NCBI GenBank assembly: GCA_014526335.1
Contig: JACTAT010000036.1
Span: 744,001-808,000, forward strand
Origin: Chrysaora quinquecirrha
Taxonomy: Eukaryota > Cnidaria > Scyphozoa > Semaeostomeae > Pelagiidae
Direction: 5' to 3'
Length of the DNA stretch: 64,000 nucleotides
Below, piece by piece: positions 21,989 to 34,300 of this stretch. Position numbers and translations under genes: made by a program. Position 1 is the first letter of the stretch; every line of letters begins with the position of its first letter. The notes beneath the pieces were generated by a model, which ran no database searches, had not been told where the DNA came from, and saw only the letters and a program-made list of their open reading frames with translations.

Positions 21989-22690
21989 TTATTTTAGTTT
22001 TGAAGACGCTAAAGGGAGCAACTTCAATCTTTCTTTCAATCTTTTTCTTATAAAATTTGATAGAATGTTATTAAGCTTCAAAGGAAAAATCCTTTGCTTA
22101 CTGAATGCATTTTGACTTTCTGCTTCCCTTTTTACTGGTATCTTACTTTTGCTAGCATCTTCGATCTGCCTCTTTTCAGGAAATTTCATTTCAAGAGCAA
22201 GAGCATGTTCACGTCTTCTCGCTTTCCTTGGTCTTCCAGTGTTCTTGAACTTCTTAGCATGTTTCCCTTTTTCCCGCCTGTTATTCAATTTTTGAGACCT
22301 GGCTTTCTTTTTCATATGATCCTGTTTTCGATTAGGAATCCGACTTCGATAATCCATACCTTCGATTGGTTCGATCGGCTGGTAATCGTTAATCCAAGCT
22401 ATCTGATCCATCGCTTGGATTGGAGCGATCGGACTGACGTCGTTGATATGAGGCTCGTGCGGTTGAAACGGGCCATGATAATTTGATAGAGTTTCGTGGC
22501 CTTCTTCTTTCTTTTTCGCCTCCCTTTTCTGACCAGCTCCATTTTTCATGCTTGCAGTCCTATTTGCGGGTAAAGATCTCCTCTCTATTACTCTACCATG
22601 AATGCTTTTTGCTAAAATGTTGCCTATAAAAGGAAAATAAAATAAATACCCTAAGATAAATAAATACACGAAAACGTAGAATCTAAACAA
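21989..22690 (-). CDS. unrecognised small basic protein with signal-peptide-like N-terminus
   Basis: A 233-codon open frame on the minus strand between photolyase and TELO2, longer than other non-repeat, non-gene frames nearby. Residues 1-27 (MFRFYVFVYLFILGYLFYFP then FIGNILA) look like a signal peptide with possible cleavage after ILA. The rest is strongly basic and hydrophilic, with many dibasic or polybasic sites (RR, KKK, RRR, KR). Two related segments stand out around residues 86-95 (SPIAPIQAMD) and 104-113 (QPIEPIEGMD). No cysteine framework or known domain was recognised. The run TTTTATTTTCCTTTTATAG just before residue 24 could instead be a 3' splice site, in which case the true N-terminus differs. 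It could be a secreted matrix protein, a peptide precursor or a nuclear basic protein. Function unknown. Confidence 0.5.
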   Translation of the reverse strand: MFRFYVFVYLFILGYLFYFPFIGNILAKSIHGRVIERRSLPANRTASMKNGAGQKREAKKKEEGHETLSNYHGPFQPHEPHINDVSPIAPIQAMDQIAWINDYQPIEPIEGMDYRSRIPNRKQDHMKKKARSQKLNNRREKGKHAKKFKNTGRPRKARRREHALALEMKFPEKRQIEDASKSKIPVKREAESQNAFSKQRIFPLKLNNILSNFIRKRLKERLKLLPLASSKLK

Positions 22691-22932
22691 ATAAACATAT
22701 TATAGGAACATCTCAAACCATTGCCAAAATACAAAAGCATCAACCACCCAATCAAGATAACTCCTTTAGTAAACATCTCCACTTTTGGATTGAAATTGGT
22801 CTTAAAAGCGACATGCAAGTTTGTATTAAAACAAATTCGTTATTAAGTGCAGTGATCCGGAACAAATTTTTCCGATACCTCGTTCCCAACTCGAGACTTG
22901 CAGGAAATTTCAAAATCGCCTGGGCCTAAAAA
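22691..22932. promoter_or_regulatory. divergent intergenic region, possible bidirectional promoter
   Basis: Only 242 bp separate the minus-strand start codon at 22690 and the TELO2 start at 22933. If both genes are real, this gap must hold both 5' ends. No clear TATA box was seen on the TELO2 side; the final 90 bp are less AT-rich. Confidence 0.35.
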
Positions 22933-25900
22933 ATGGTGGATGTTTTTAACTCAACTCATGCTAGAACAACATTAAACCAAATTAAATCAAGTATTTCAGC
23001 TGCAAAAGAAGAAAATAATTGCTTGGCTACTTTAAAAGACTTGCATGTTGCGCTTTTTGGAGACCATCAAGGAGTTAAAAACTCTACAAACTTTGCATTT
23101 GACTCTTCAACCAGAAAATTACTTCTGACAAATTTTTATTCAGATTTTTGCAGCATTTTGCTTGGTTTAGCAGCCTCACCATGGTTTCCCCGGTTTTTAA
23201 AGATAGATAAACAAGATCTCTACAGTTCATTTTTCCTCACTGGAAATCCAAGCGATGTTTTAATTGCATTGTCAGAATCTTTAAAAAAGTCTAGGTTATG
23301 TTTCTTATGTAACCTCGCTATAAGTGGTTTAGCAAAATCCTCACCTAAGCTAGAGAGAGGGCTAGTCTGCAGAGTGCACATGGTTTTGTTCCTCAAGATC
23401 TCATTCGTGCATCACATTCCAGGGTGCATTCCCTGTTACCACCACGCTGGAGACGCCCCCCTGGAGATCTCCAGTGTTTGTTACATGGAATGCACACTGG
23501 GTCACATTAGTGAGACAAAAATGTCTCAGGTGCACCACTCACTACCAAGGCAGAAGTATATTGTGTTGCCTCTCCCCCTCCCCCATTATTGACGTAAAAA
23601 AGCTAGAGCTGTATTCCCACCTCTAAAATCTGGCCAAAATTGGCTCGATCAGACACACAGTTCTGCAGCTGCAACATTCTGATTGTCTATGTCATTATCT
23701 CTGATCATATTTGGCAACAGAATCACAAGATGTGTGTGTGTGGCAAGTGTGGGTATAGAAACACATTGATTAGACAAGCTCCTAACGAATCTACAGCCTC
23801 GTTATTATTGTATCAAACAATCTAAATATCCCTTTTTGTTTTGCAGCCATAGCTTTGTCATCAGATGCAGTATCAGCTTGCTGGAAAAGTTTTTGGAGAA
23901 TGGAAGACTTGCAGAGTTGTTGTTTGACCAAGCAAAAGTTCTTCCAACTATCAAGGGATCTAAACGTTTGCAGTATAGTACAGCAACACAGATATACTGG
24001 GATGAACTCATTAGAAGAATCATTTCATTGCCTGACAGAGCATCAAATGTTTTCAAACTTAGTGATGGGTATATTATAGAATTTCTCTCAAATTTATTCT
24101 CTGAATTTTAAAGACCCACTTGAAAATCAGAATCTTCAATCATAAGCCTGTAAGTCTATTTTATAACCAGCATGCTTCCTTAGTCATGAAATCACACGCT
24201 TTTTTTTATAAGGAATTTTTAAGGAACCTACATGTAGAAGGCCCGAAAATTTAAAAGAACTTAAACTACTATAGATAAATCACTAAGGAACTTTTCATTG
24301 TTGAATATTTTAATCACTGCAAACAATCCAGAATAAGAAAGCCCATTCCATTCATTTGCAATCGAAAATCACATAAATTGTACTTTACGCATGTATCAAA
24401 TGTTTCCTTGAGTAGTCTCTAGCTTTGCTCACATGCAAGTGTCTCTCTTTTATTGTTAAGACCACTGTATGTGCAGTTAAAATTAAGGAACTATTAAGGA
24501 ACTTTTTAAACTACAATCGTCTCAAAAGAGGTAAAAAAATAAGGAACTTTAAGAACTAGGCCTTGAGCTAGGTTCTTTATAAAAAAGCGTGTATATACTT
24601 TTACAGGTCGCAGCTTTGGCCAGTTAACTTTTATAGAATTCTTGGTAATGCTATAGCAAAAGCTCTATATAAGATACAAGACTGTCTTGCTGGTAAGTGA
24701 TTTACATTGTTTTAGTTATAATGAAGTTGGATTATATTGACTTTGATTGTGATGATTGTAGGTGTGATTATGATTGTGATTCTGATGATATTGATGGCAT
24801 TTTTGAATTCTTGAAATTATGAGGAAGATTATAATCATGATTATTATTATGATCATTAATTGTTGATCATTGATGATTGATCCTTGATGATTGATTGATG
24901 ATTGATGATTGATGATGATGATTGATGATCATGTTGACTCTTTTCTTCTAGAATCGAAAGATTGTTCCTTGGGATTTGTTAGTCAGATTTTCTCTCATGT
25001 TTGCGTACAGCATCATGGTCGTAAGTATAAGAACAATAATAAACCTTATAACAGTAGCAAATCAATCTTTTCAAAACTCCAGTTACTGACTATATATATG
25101 TATTATACTATTCAAATTCTCATGAACTATTTTGCAGATGAGCTGTACCTTGTTCTTCTTCCTGAGCTGCAAAAAATGATGTCAAAAAGTCCTCTTGGAT
25201 GTCGCATTTGCCAGAAACTATTTTCTTTAGTACAAGACTCTCACCTTGAATCTGTCTTGGAGCCATTACTGTTGACAAACACAAGGTCTCTATGCTTTTC
25301 AAATGTTTTTATATCCATTCACTTTAACTTATTATTCTCTTTTAAGGTCTATTCATTTCCTTAAGAGTTACTTATTTTGCAGTTACAAGTTTTTGTTTGA
25401 TCTTCTTGGGGATATTTCAATGCCCGAAAATCACAAACTCAGATTTTTGATGACGCATAAATTTCTGCTACATCGATTTTATACAAAGGTAAGTTGATCT
25501 GCTGTTTTATATATGTCTTCCTTTTGATAGTTCCCTGTATTAATAGCTTAGCAGTCACTGAAACCTTCTGAGACCTTCTGATGATTCACCTATTGGATAC
25601 TGTTCATCTTTATCGCTTTGTAGTTTTCATTGTCGCTATCGCCATCATTGTTGTCAATATCATTGTCGTTGTCAATATTATCATCATCAACATCATCATC
25701 ATCATCGTCAAGTTATCATCAGCATCATAATCAACTGGATCGTCAATCTTTTCTACTTTCCTCTGTCCTGCACCATCCTGACTGGTCATATCTTATGATC
25801 AAGTTTTACGATTATGCAACCTCGTACCCAAGGCAAATAGGATTCTCCATAAATACTACGTCATCTGTTGGAGGCTGAGCTATGACAACGAACAACAACA

Positions 25901-28900
25901 ACAGATACCCTGGAAACAAATTTGACATTTTCCCACTTTATTTGCTGTCACAACTTTCAATGGTTTTTTCTCATTGGCTTCCTTCCTCTTCATCCTATCT
26001 CTCTTAAGTTATTGTTCAACCTTATTTCTTTGCTGTATGTTATTCCTTTAATTTAAAAGTAGTTTCTGACAGAAATATCAAATCTTTTCTAGGATAGCAT
26101 TCCTTATTGTATAATTGGGTACCTGGCAGAAAGCAGACTAGATCCAAAGAGAGTCCTTTTGGAGGTATTTTTCCTTTGCTTTTTCATTTTGTTACAGCAG
26201 GTTTCTTCAGTTGTATCACTGTTGTTGAACAAAACATGTTTGAAACTTCTCTTGGTCGTTTCGAGCTTTCGCATTTTCTTCCAAAGCCTGATTTTCAGTA
26301 GGTCACTGGTTGTTGCTTGTATTTTCAAGTGTGATTAGAGATTTCTAATTTGTTTGCTAGGTGTCATTGAGAATGCTGTTTGAACAACAGTGATCCTCCT
26401 CTCTCCAAGTAGTTGTTGTAGGTTTAGTTTAAGATGATAACCATAGTATGGCTATCTGCAAAGATTAATATTATATTAATATCATAATGAATAGCCCTTG
26501 CCCGTCTGTGACCATTGCCTCGCAAGGACTTCCGTCTCACAAGGACCTCAGCCTGTCCGTGACCACAGACTCGTGTCGAGCTCTTGCATTGTCTGCTAAG
26601 CCCTTGATAGTCCAAGTATGGCTAACTACAAATATTCTTATAATGATACTAGTGATAATGTACTACCTCTTTGTGATGTACAAGATTGGCCAGGTCACCT
26701 TAGGCTTAGGAATCAAATCAATATAGTGTGTATATGTAAATATTGTCCAGTAAACAATCTCACAGTTTTATGATTATAAATTCTTTTTTCAGACGACACA
26801 CAAACTCTTGGAAATTTGGGGCAATTCAAGTGCATTGAAACACAGACCATATGAGCAACATTTATACATAACCAAATGCATTCTTCTTTCTTTTGGGTTT
26901 TTGAATCAAGAATCGGGAAAAGAAATGAACTCGAAAGTCATGGAGCTTAAAACAAGTAAGAGGAAATCTTGTCTGTTGACACTTTAAACTATACTTGATC
27001 TATTTGATTAAGCAATGTTTGCCCTGTTCTTCTTCGTCTGACTGTGTTGTTGGTGGCTGTTGAAGGGTTGTTGGCTCTGTTCTTCCTTGTCTGCCTGCAA
27101 TGTTCAACTACAGCTGTCCTGTTTTCCTCAGAAGATTTGGAGTCATTGTGACCAGCTGATTGCCTTGCGCCTCTATTCTTGTGAACAGCTGATTACCATG
27201 CTCCTCCTGCTGTGGCTGATGCTGAAGGCTGCAAAGGAATTGATAAAACCTCAGTTTTGATTCTTCTTTTTTTCAGGTCTCATTTCAAAGCTCCTGGACA
27301 CGCTGCCGCCGCACCTTCAATGCCCAATCGAGAAGGTAGATGATGTGTTCTAAGCATTTCTCTAACCCAGATTAGACAAGACATTTATTATCTCTAAAAC
27401 CTCATTCCCTAGAGTTCTCCATTTTCTTCGACACTACAGACACACAATCATCACACTACAGACTCTCTTTTTTGTAGATTCGTAAACTCGGTATGATCGT
27501 TGCAGAGGAGATAACTCGCATTGTCCCACACAAAGGAATCGAACCATTGAAATTCGAGGTATTACTCTTTAACTATATCCTATATCTGCAAACCTAGATA
27601 AGACTATGAGTTACTCAGGTTGTTCCATCTTTGGACACCAAGCTTTGAACATATCCGTCATCTTTTCAGATCCTAGGCTCGGCAAAGGTATTTGATTCTA
27701 GGTCTGGCCCAATACATCTTTTTACGTACTTATTGGGTTGACTCGCCTTTAGTTTTCAAGTGTTTTTTTGTTCTTCTTAGAAAACAACAGCATTTCCACA
27801 GCAAGGGTCCCTAAAAGAGTTCTTATTGAGACTATAAGTAAAATACCTTGTTTGAATGACTACACGATAGCACTGAGAAAGATGGCGACTGGGGTGTTTC
27901 TAACAATGTTTGGAAACAGTAGCGCCAAATAGTCACTCTTCCTATCATCACGAAAGAGAGGTTTGTATAGAGCCAAGGATATGACTTGCTTTTTTCTTGA
28001 AACCACACCCTGATTTTCTTCGACGACGCCCTTTTGCCTTTCCAATGTTGGACCTCAATATTTCCCTTCCTCTGTTGGCTACACTACTGGTCGGAAATGA
28101 TGATCATGCTTGTCACCGTTTATTTAGATCTCTTCGTTATAAGTGACAATAGGCTATATATTCGCTAATATGTGCACCTCTATGTGCTACAGTAAATCCC
28201 CGCATATAAGAACCTTTAAGATTTTATTCAGGTATTGTCTAATGAACAATAGGCTATTGTCTAGTGCATTGTTTTCTCCAGAAAATCAGCCTGAAGGTTC
28301 TTATTTTGTTGGTTCTTATATGTGGGGATTTACTGTACACTTCCTATTAAGTGTAGTTAATGACTGAAAATAATATCTTATTGTTCTTTTATGTTAGTTC
28401 CAAAGAGATGAAGAATCGTTATACCTAGCATCACTTGCAGCTGATCCTTCCAAAGCACTTGAGTATGTATCTTTATTTTCTTATTGGCTTCAGGGACAAC
28501 TTTATTAGTATGCTTTATCTGATGGTACGTCTGACCGGATTATATTGTAGTACTTCGTCGATCTCTTTCTGATTTACTTTGCAGAAAAACGAATGATCAT
28601 GAACTGCTAGAACCAGATCAAGAACCAAGCCAATCATCGGAGATATCTTCGCCAAAACGTGAAGAGAAAGCTCCAAGGAAAGAGTCAGAAAATTCAGAGC
28701 TAGACAGGTAATAACTTTATTACTTATCACGTATTTACTTTTCACTTATTTACTGCTACTTTGAGCCTTCTCCAGGTGTCTCTAACAATACACCCAATAT
28801 TTGACGTTTTTGTATATTGGTTGCTACTGAGCCAGGGATGGCTAAACATTTCAGCCACTATTTCTATCAAAACAGTGATCTTGGTTAGCCTTGGACTACT

Positions 28901-31258
28901 GTTCGGAATGTATTATTTGGGTCTTTATGTCTTTTTATGCTGATGAATTAAAGATTGTTAGCTGAAGGCTTCTAACTAAAAGATTGACGATTTTCTTGTG
29001 TCTAATTACAATTCTCAGTTTGTTTTTTCATTTCAGTGATGATGATTTGGAGCCTTACCCAATGGATGAAGAAGATGATGATGTTGTCAATGGAGTGAGA
29101 CCCCCTGTTTATCTAAGAGACTGCATATCAGGTGAAAGCCCTTCTATTAATGTCTGAATTTTACTCAGTCTTTGACTCTACTCCGTATCTCCCTGCATTT
29201 CGTGTTGTTTCGTGTCCTTTCGTATCATTTTGGAATCCCTAATCTTGCATCGTGATTTTTTCTCATCGTTAAATGCAATTTCGTTTACAGGACTGTTATC
29301 GAAGGATGATCCGTCTCGATTGGAAGCCTGCCTTTTGGTGGCTGAAAAACTCATAAGAAGGGACCAGGCAGCCTTACCCGAGGTGACTTACACCTGAATT
29401 TTACTTCATTTTATTACTATATTGGAAACCCGTATGTCGAAGCCCGCAAAGCAAACCCTTCATCAAATAAGAACCTTACGCTGAATATACAGTATTGTTC
29501 ACTTTGATAAAGCTAACTAGTGTCAGATGATCACTGTATCTATAGGGTTGTTCTGTGCCCCGGTCATTTTTTTACATATTACTTAATGATTTTGTCGAGT
29601 ATTGCCAGGAAAGGTTCGAAATTTGAAGTGGTAGCTTGCATGACGGGTGTCTACGCTTCAAAAATTATTACTTTTCTCAGATACATGATGATGGATCTAT
29701 TAACATTAAAGGTTCTTTTACATACATCATCATAGCTCTAATATCTGTCAATCTGTCAATATCTAACGTTCAAGATAAACACAGTTGTTGCAAACATCGT
29801 CAACTTAAAGGCAATAAAGAACTTCAAACATGATGTAAGGCATATGAACTCGTTCGTTACAGTTTATGAGCAAGTACATACGAGGTTGCAAAGATGGCCT
29901 TGTATTATCCTAGTTTATTTTTGATAAGACACATAATTTACGACTTTGAATTGCCTGTGCCCCTTGTAAATCTGATGAACTTTTTAAGGCATGTCTCACA
30001 CTTCAAGCAGTCTCCTATAGTTGAACAGTGTTCCCAAAAGAGCCTAAATGAGTGAATACTCTACCTTTAGCTATCAGTAGTTTATATATTCTATTAGCCT
30101 GCACGACAAACCATCTCTAAATGGGCCATGACCCTCCAATTTAGTGACGAAGGCTAATATTTCATCTGCTTTTTAACTGTTTGCCTTCATCTCTGCAGGC
30201 AGTAGTCGAGTTGGTGAAGATACTCCTATACCTTCAAGATAACTACGACACCTCGAATTTCTATCTTTTGCGACATGGCGCAATGGTTGCGGCTGCAGTG
30301 AAATGCCCAAAATTGGTAAGCTGTGATCTTTCCTTTTGGATTCGATGAAAATGTGAATTATGAAACCTTTGACTTGCATTTTCGACTTCATTTTCATCAG
30401 GTGATGATGATCGTCTTGTTTTGTTAACTGAGCGATACTTCTTATGTTTTGAAATTCAAAAACAAAAATTTAAGATGTATGTTAGCTTCACAGGCTTATT
30501 GTTATTTTGTTTCTATGTTTCTTTTGCAACTATTGTAGAAGTTATATTTTTCATTATATTGATATATATATAAATATGTTTGGGCTGAAAAGGGTTGTTG
30601 CACATAGCCGAAACATAGAAAGTCAAACGGGAGGAGAGCCTTGGGCTGTATGACTTGAGAGTTGCTCGGCTATTTCATTGAGCTCTATAGCTCAGTGGAA
30701 ACGTCACTAGCTCTCTGATCATGCAGTCCAGGTTCCTATTTTTCGTGGAATGCTACTAACAGAAAAAGGTGTAAATAGCTCTCATCTAGTTATGGCTTTT
30801 TTAATTTGCATCCAGTCTTGATTTGCATATTCTTTTCAGGGACGTTTAACTTGAATTTTTGTGTTTTTCTGTATTAATTAAGACTGTTTGATCGATCTAA
30901 AAAAATGTCTTTTTCTTTGGTTTTAGGTTGCAAATTATCTAACGACGGAGTTTTATAAAGAAAATTACAACTTAAGACAACGTATGGATATGCTGGAGGT
31001 ATTAAAAAAGTTCTCTTTCTTTCAGTTGCAAGCTATATACGTAACAGTATATCAGCTGGATATTCTATTGTATATGCAATCTGTAAATAGAAGTCTGAGA
31101 TTTCAGAATTCATTGTACTAGTTCTAGTACATGATGGAAATAGAAACAGTTTCATTCCTCGCGTTAGTCCCTGGTCAAATGATCGTTGAAAATATGAAGT
31201 GAAATATTTAAGACAGGGTTAAGAGCTGGATCAAATATATTGTCAAAAGATTATGTAT

Positions 31259-31309
<51 letters not shown>

Positions 31310-34300
31310 TGTATTTATTTATTTATTTATGTATTTATTTATTTGTTTATTTATTTATTTATTTATTTATGTATTTATTTATTGATTTATTTATTTATCG
31401 TGGTATTGTAGACCATGTATCTAATGATATAGTGTCTTATAAAAAAAATATTTACTACGCTTACTGCAAAAGTAGTCAGTAGCAAGTGGCTTTAACAGGG
31501 AGCGGAGCTGAGAGGTTGCTCTTCAATCTTTTCCTTGAAAGAGGGGGTTAATTGGGAGTGGGCTTAGAAGGGAAAGGGGGCTTAAAGGATCGTATACGGT
31601 AATAATGATATTTGAACTGAATGTAAAGGCTAACACCGTTGTCCCTAAGCAGAGAGAAGATGCTTTTTCAAGATAATAAAATTTGTTGTTTCTAAATTGG
31701 TTTGTTACATTATAGGTAATCTCTGCAGCTGCTCAGGAGCTTTCTCAGCCAATAGAATCGAATGCTAAAGATCTTCAGAAGCATCTTCCTCTGCCAGTGA
31801 TACCAGGAAGCAAACCAGTAAAAGAAAAACCGAATTGGCAATTTATTGTTGAAGAAAGAATTAAAAGTAAAACTCGCATTATTTCACATGTAAGTTATAA
31901 AAAATATTCAACTGCTTTTAGTAGGATTCCCTATTTATAGTTACCTGAACAATTCATCTCCTTTTATGCATTTGTTTTCTCTGTTTCTTTTTGCAGGGAA
32001 AAAGTAGACCTGATCCTAAAGCAGTTCAGAACAGATTTTCTGCTGTTGCTGGAGATTTCTTCTTTCCACTGTTGAAAGATTTTGACAGGTTAGAACTTTA
32101 GCTTCTTTGCTTTTAGGCTCTTGCCAATCTATCAAACATGGTTTGCCAAACATGTTTAGCCACGTCACAAATTCTGGCTTGGCAAGCGAAAATAAGCCGA
32201 ATTTGTCGTGCAATGTCTTTGAAAAAAATGTTTGACACTACTGAAGCATGTTTTATTGGAAACAAGCGAAGAATATTTGGCTAAGAATGTTTTGTGACGT
32301 GGCAAAACAGTAAAACATTTTGTTTGATAAACAAATTTCAATTGTTTGTCAAACCATGTTTGATTGTTTGGCCAGGGCCTTACAGTATCTATAATTCTAT
32401 ACAGTGTTTCATGGTACATAATTCTCTGCAACGTTATCCCTCCTGTGACAACGGCCTTCTTAGCTGCATAGCCACCTACTGTATTCATTTACGTGAGGCA
32501 ACCTTTCTATAAAACTCAGTTCTTTCAGTTTCTCCTTAGGTTCATTCAATAAACCCTAAACCCTGATCGTGACCCTGAAACTCAAGCTCGCTACAAAGTT
32601 TCCGAGGTGGTTAAACTGGGAGACACCAGGGGACATCAATGTCGCGCGCGACATGTCTCCTAGTTTAGCCAGGCCTTAACCCTAACACCACATGCCCTTT
32701 TCCCCTTGCCGTAACTTTAGATTTTAAGCCATAGGCTTTACCCTTTTAGAAACACTACCCTTTTTCCTGTAATCACCACCATCTAAACTGCCCTTTCATC
32801 TGTAGTCTTCGTTGAATCCTGCAACCTCACGCCGAAGCCTTTTATAATTAATAACACAGTTTGATGTTGGGTGTCTGCTTTCGCGAAGCAAATTTATCAT
32901 TCATCATTTCTGATGTTTTTACTTCACTTGTTTCAGATATCTAAACTAGTTAGTTTTATTAGCCTGCCTCCAAAAAGAACACATCTAAAATAACAGTGCT
33001 TTGCTAAGATTTCAAAATGATCAAGCCAATAATATTCTTTCATCTGAACTGGGTACGCATTGATTATGAGAGATTTCTTTGTTTTCTAGCAAATTAAACA
33101 CCTTTGATCTTCTTGGTGAAGACAGCCTGGTCCTTGGCAAGTTTATTCATACACTTGGAAATGTTATGCAAGCAATTGCTGGTTTAAACGTTAGTTCATC
33201 TGATTCATTTGATAAATCATAAAGATATTTGATTTATCAAGGTTTACAACGTTTCCCATCATTTCTACTGTATGCTCAGCTAACTGTTTTTAAAACAAGA
33301 CATTCAGATAACTTACTTTAATTATACTATATTCATTCATTTTTAGATAACCAGACTAATGGCGAAGGCAATGCTTGATTTCATTTGGAGCATACGATTT
33401 CATCGTGAACCGTATGTATTTTTGATTAGTTTGTCTACCTGTCAAACCTTTACTCCCGTAGATAAATCTCAACCTAAGCCCTAAACATACCTCCTCTCTT
33501 CCATAAAGGCCTTTGTCGAGCGACCAAACATTGTTTGTCATACATTTGAATTATACTTGCCAAGCAAAATGTTGTACTGTTTGGCCACTTCACAAAACAT
33601 TGTTCCTTGAACATTGTCTGCTTTCGTCAAGCAAAATTTGTTATTTAGCTGTTTCAAACACACCTGGCATCAAATTGTAATTATTTTTGCTTGTTTTGAC
33701 GTGGCCAAAGGGTTAAACATTCTTACTGACAAACAAATTCAAATGTTTGAAAAACAATGTTTGATTGTTTAACCTGGGCCAAAAGTCACTCGATTTGGCC
33801 CTTTGTACCGGTCAATAAAGTCCTGTAATTTTTTTCTAGTTTGTTGTTACATTGACGACATTGCGGAATGTTTGAAAACTTTTGTTCTTTGGACAGCCAG
33901 CCGAGTTGCTGGTTCTCCACGTCGATAGCATCGATGAATACGGACTTAGGGAGGAAAATCGTTGTCTATAGCTGAGTTGTGGTACTGAAGTCAAAACTTT
34001 AAGGGTAGCTATGTTTCTCAGGAACTCATGGCTAATACTCTACATACATGTCATTTAATTTCTTCTAGATTTATTCGACAAGCGTTGTTGTATGGTTTAT
34101 GCATGACAGTGTTGGCATGTCCTTCTCATATTCTCATCACCGAACTGAATTCAGATCTGCTGGAATGCCATAGTTGGGTACAAGGTATTTATAAATCTTT
34201 TCCAGTTTTCTATGCTCTGAATTTCCTAAGGTTTTTCTAAGATGAAGGTTTTAGGGTTCGTATGCAGGCAGCTAGTTTCTGTAACTATAGGCCCTGGCCA

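Noticed and set aside
23340..23590. Continuation of TELO2 exon 1 past 23294
   Set aside because: The frame stays open, but the homologous sequence resumes at 23847 and the TCTAG|GTTATG donor keeps phase. The region has local inverted segments resembling a repeat.
31240..31482. 80-codon Tyr-Leu-Phe-Ile repeat frame
   Set aside because: Translation of a TTTA microsatellite inside TELO2 intron 16.
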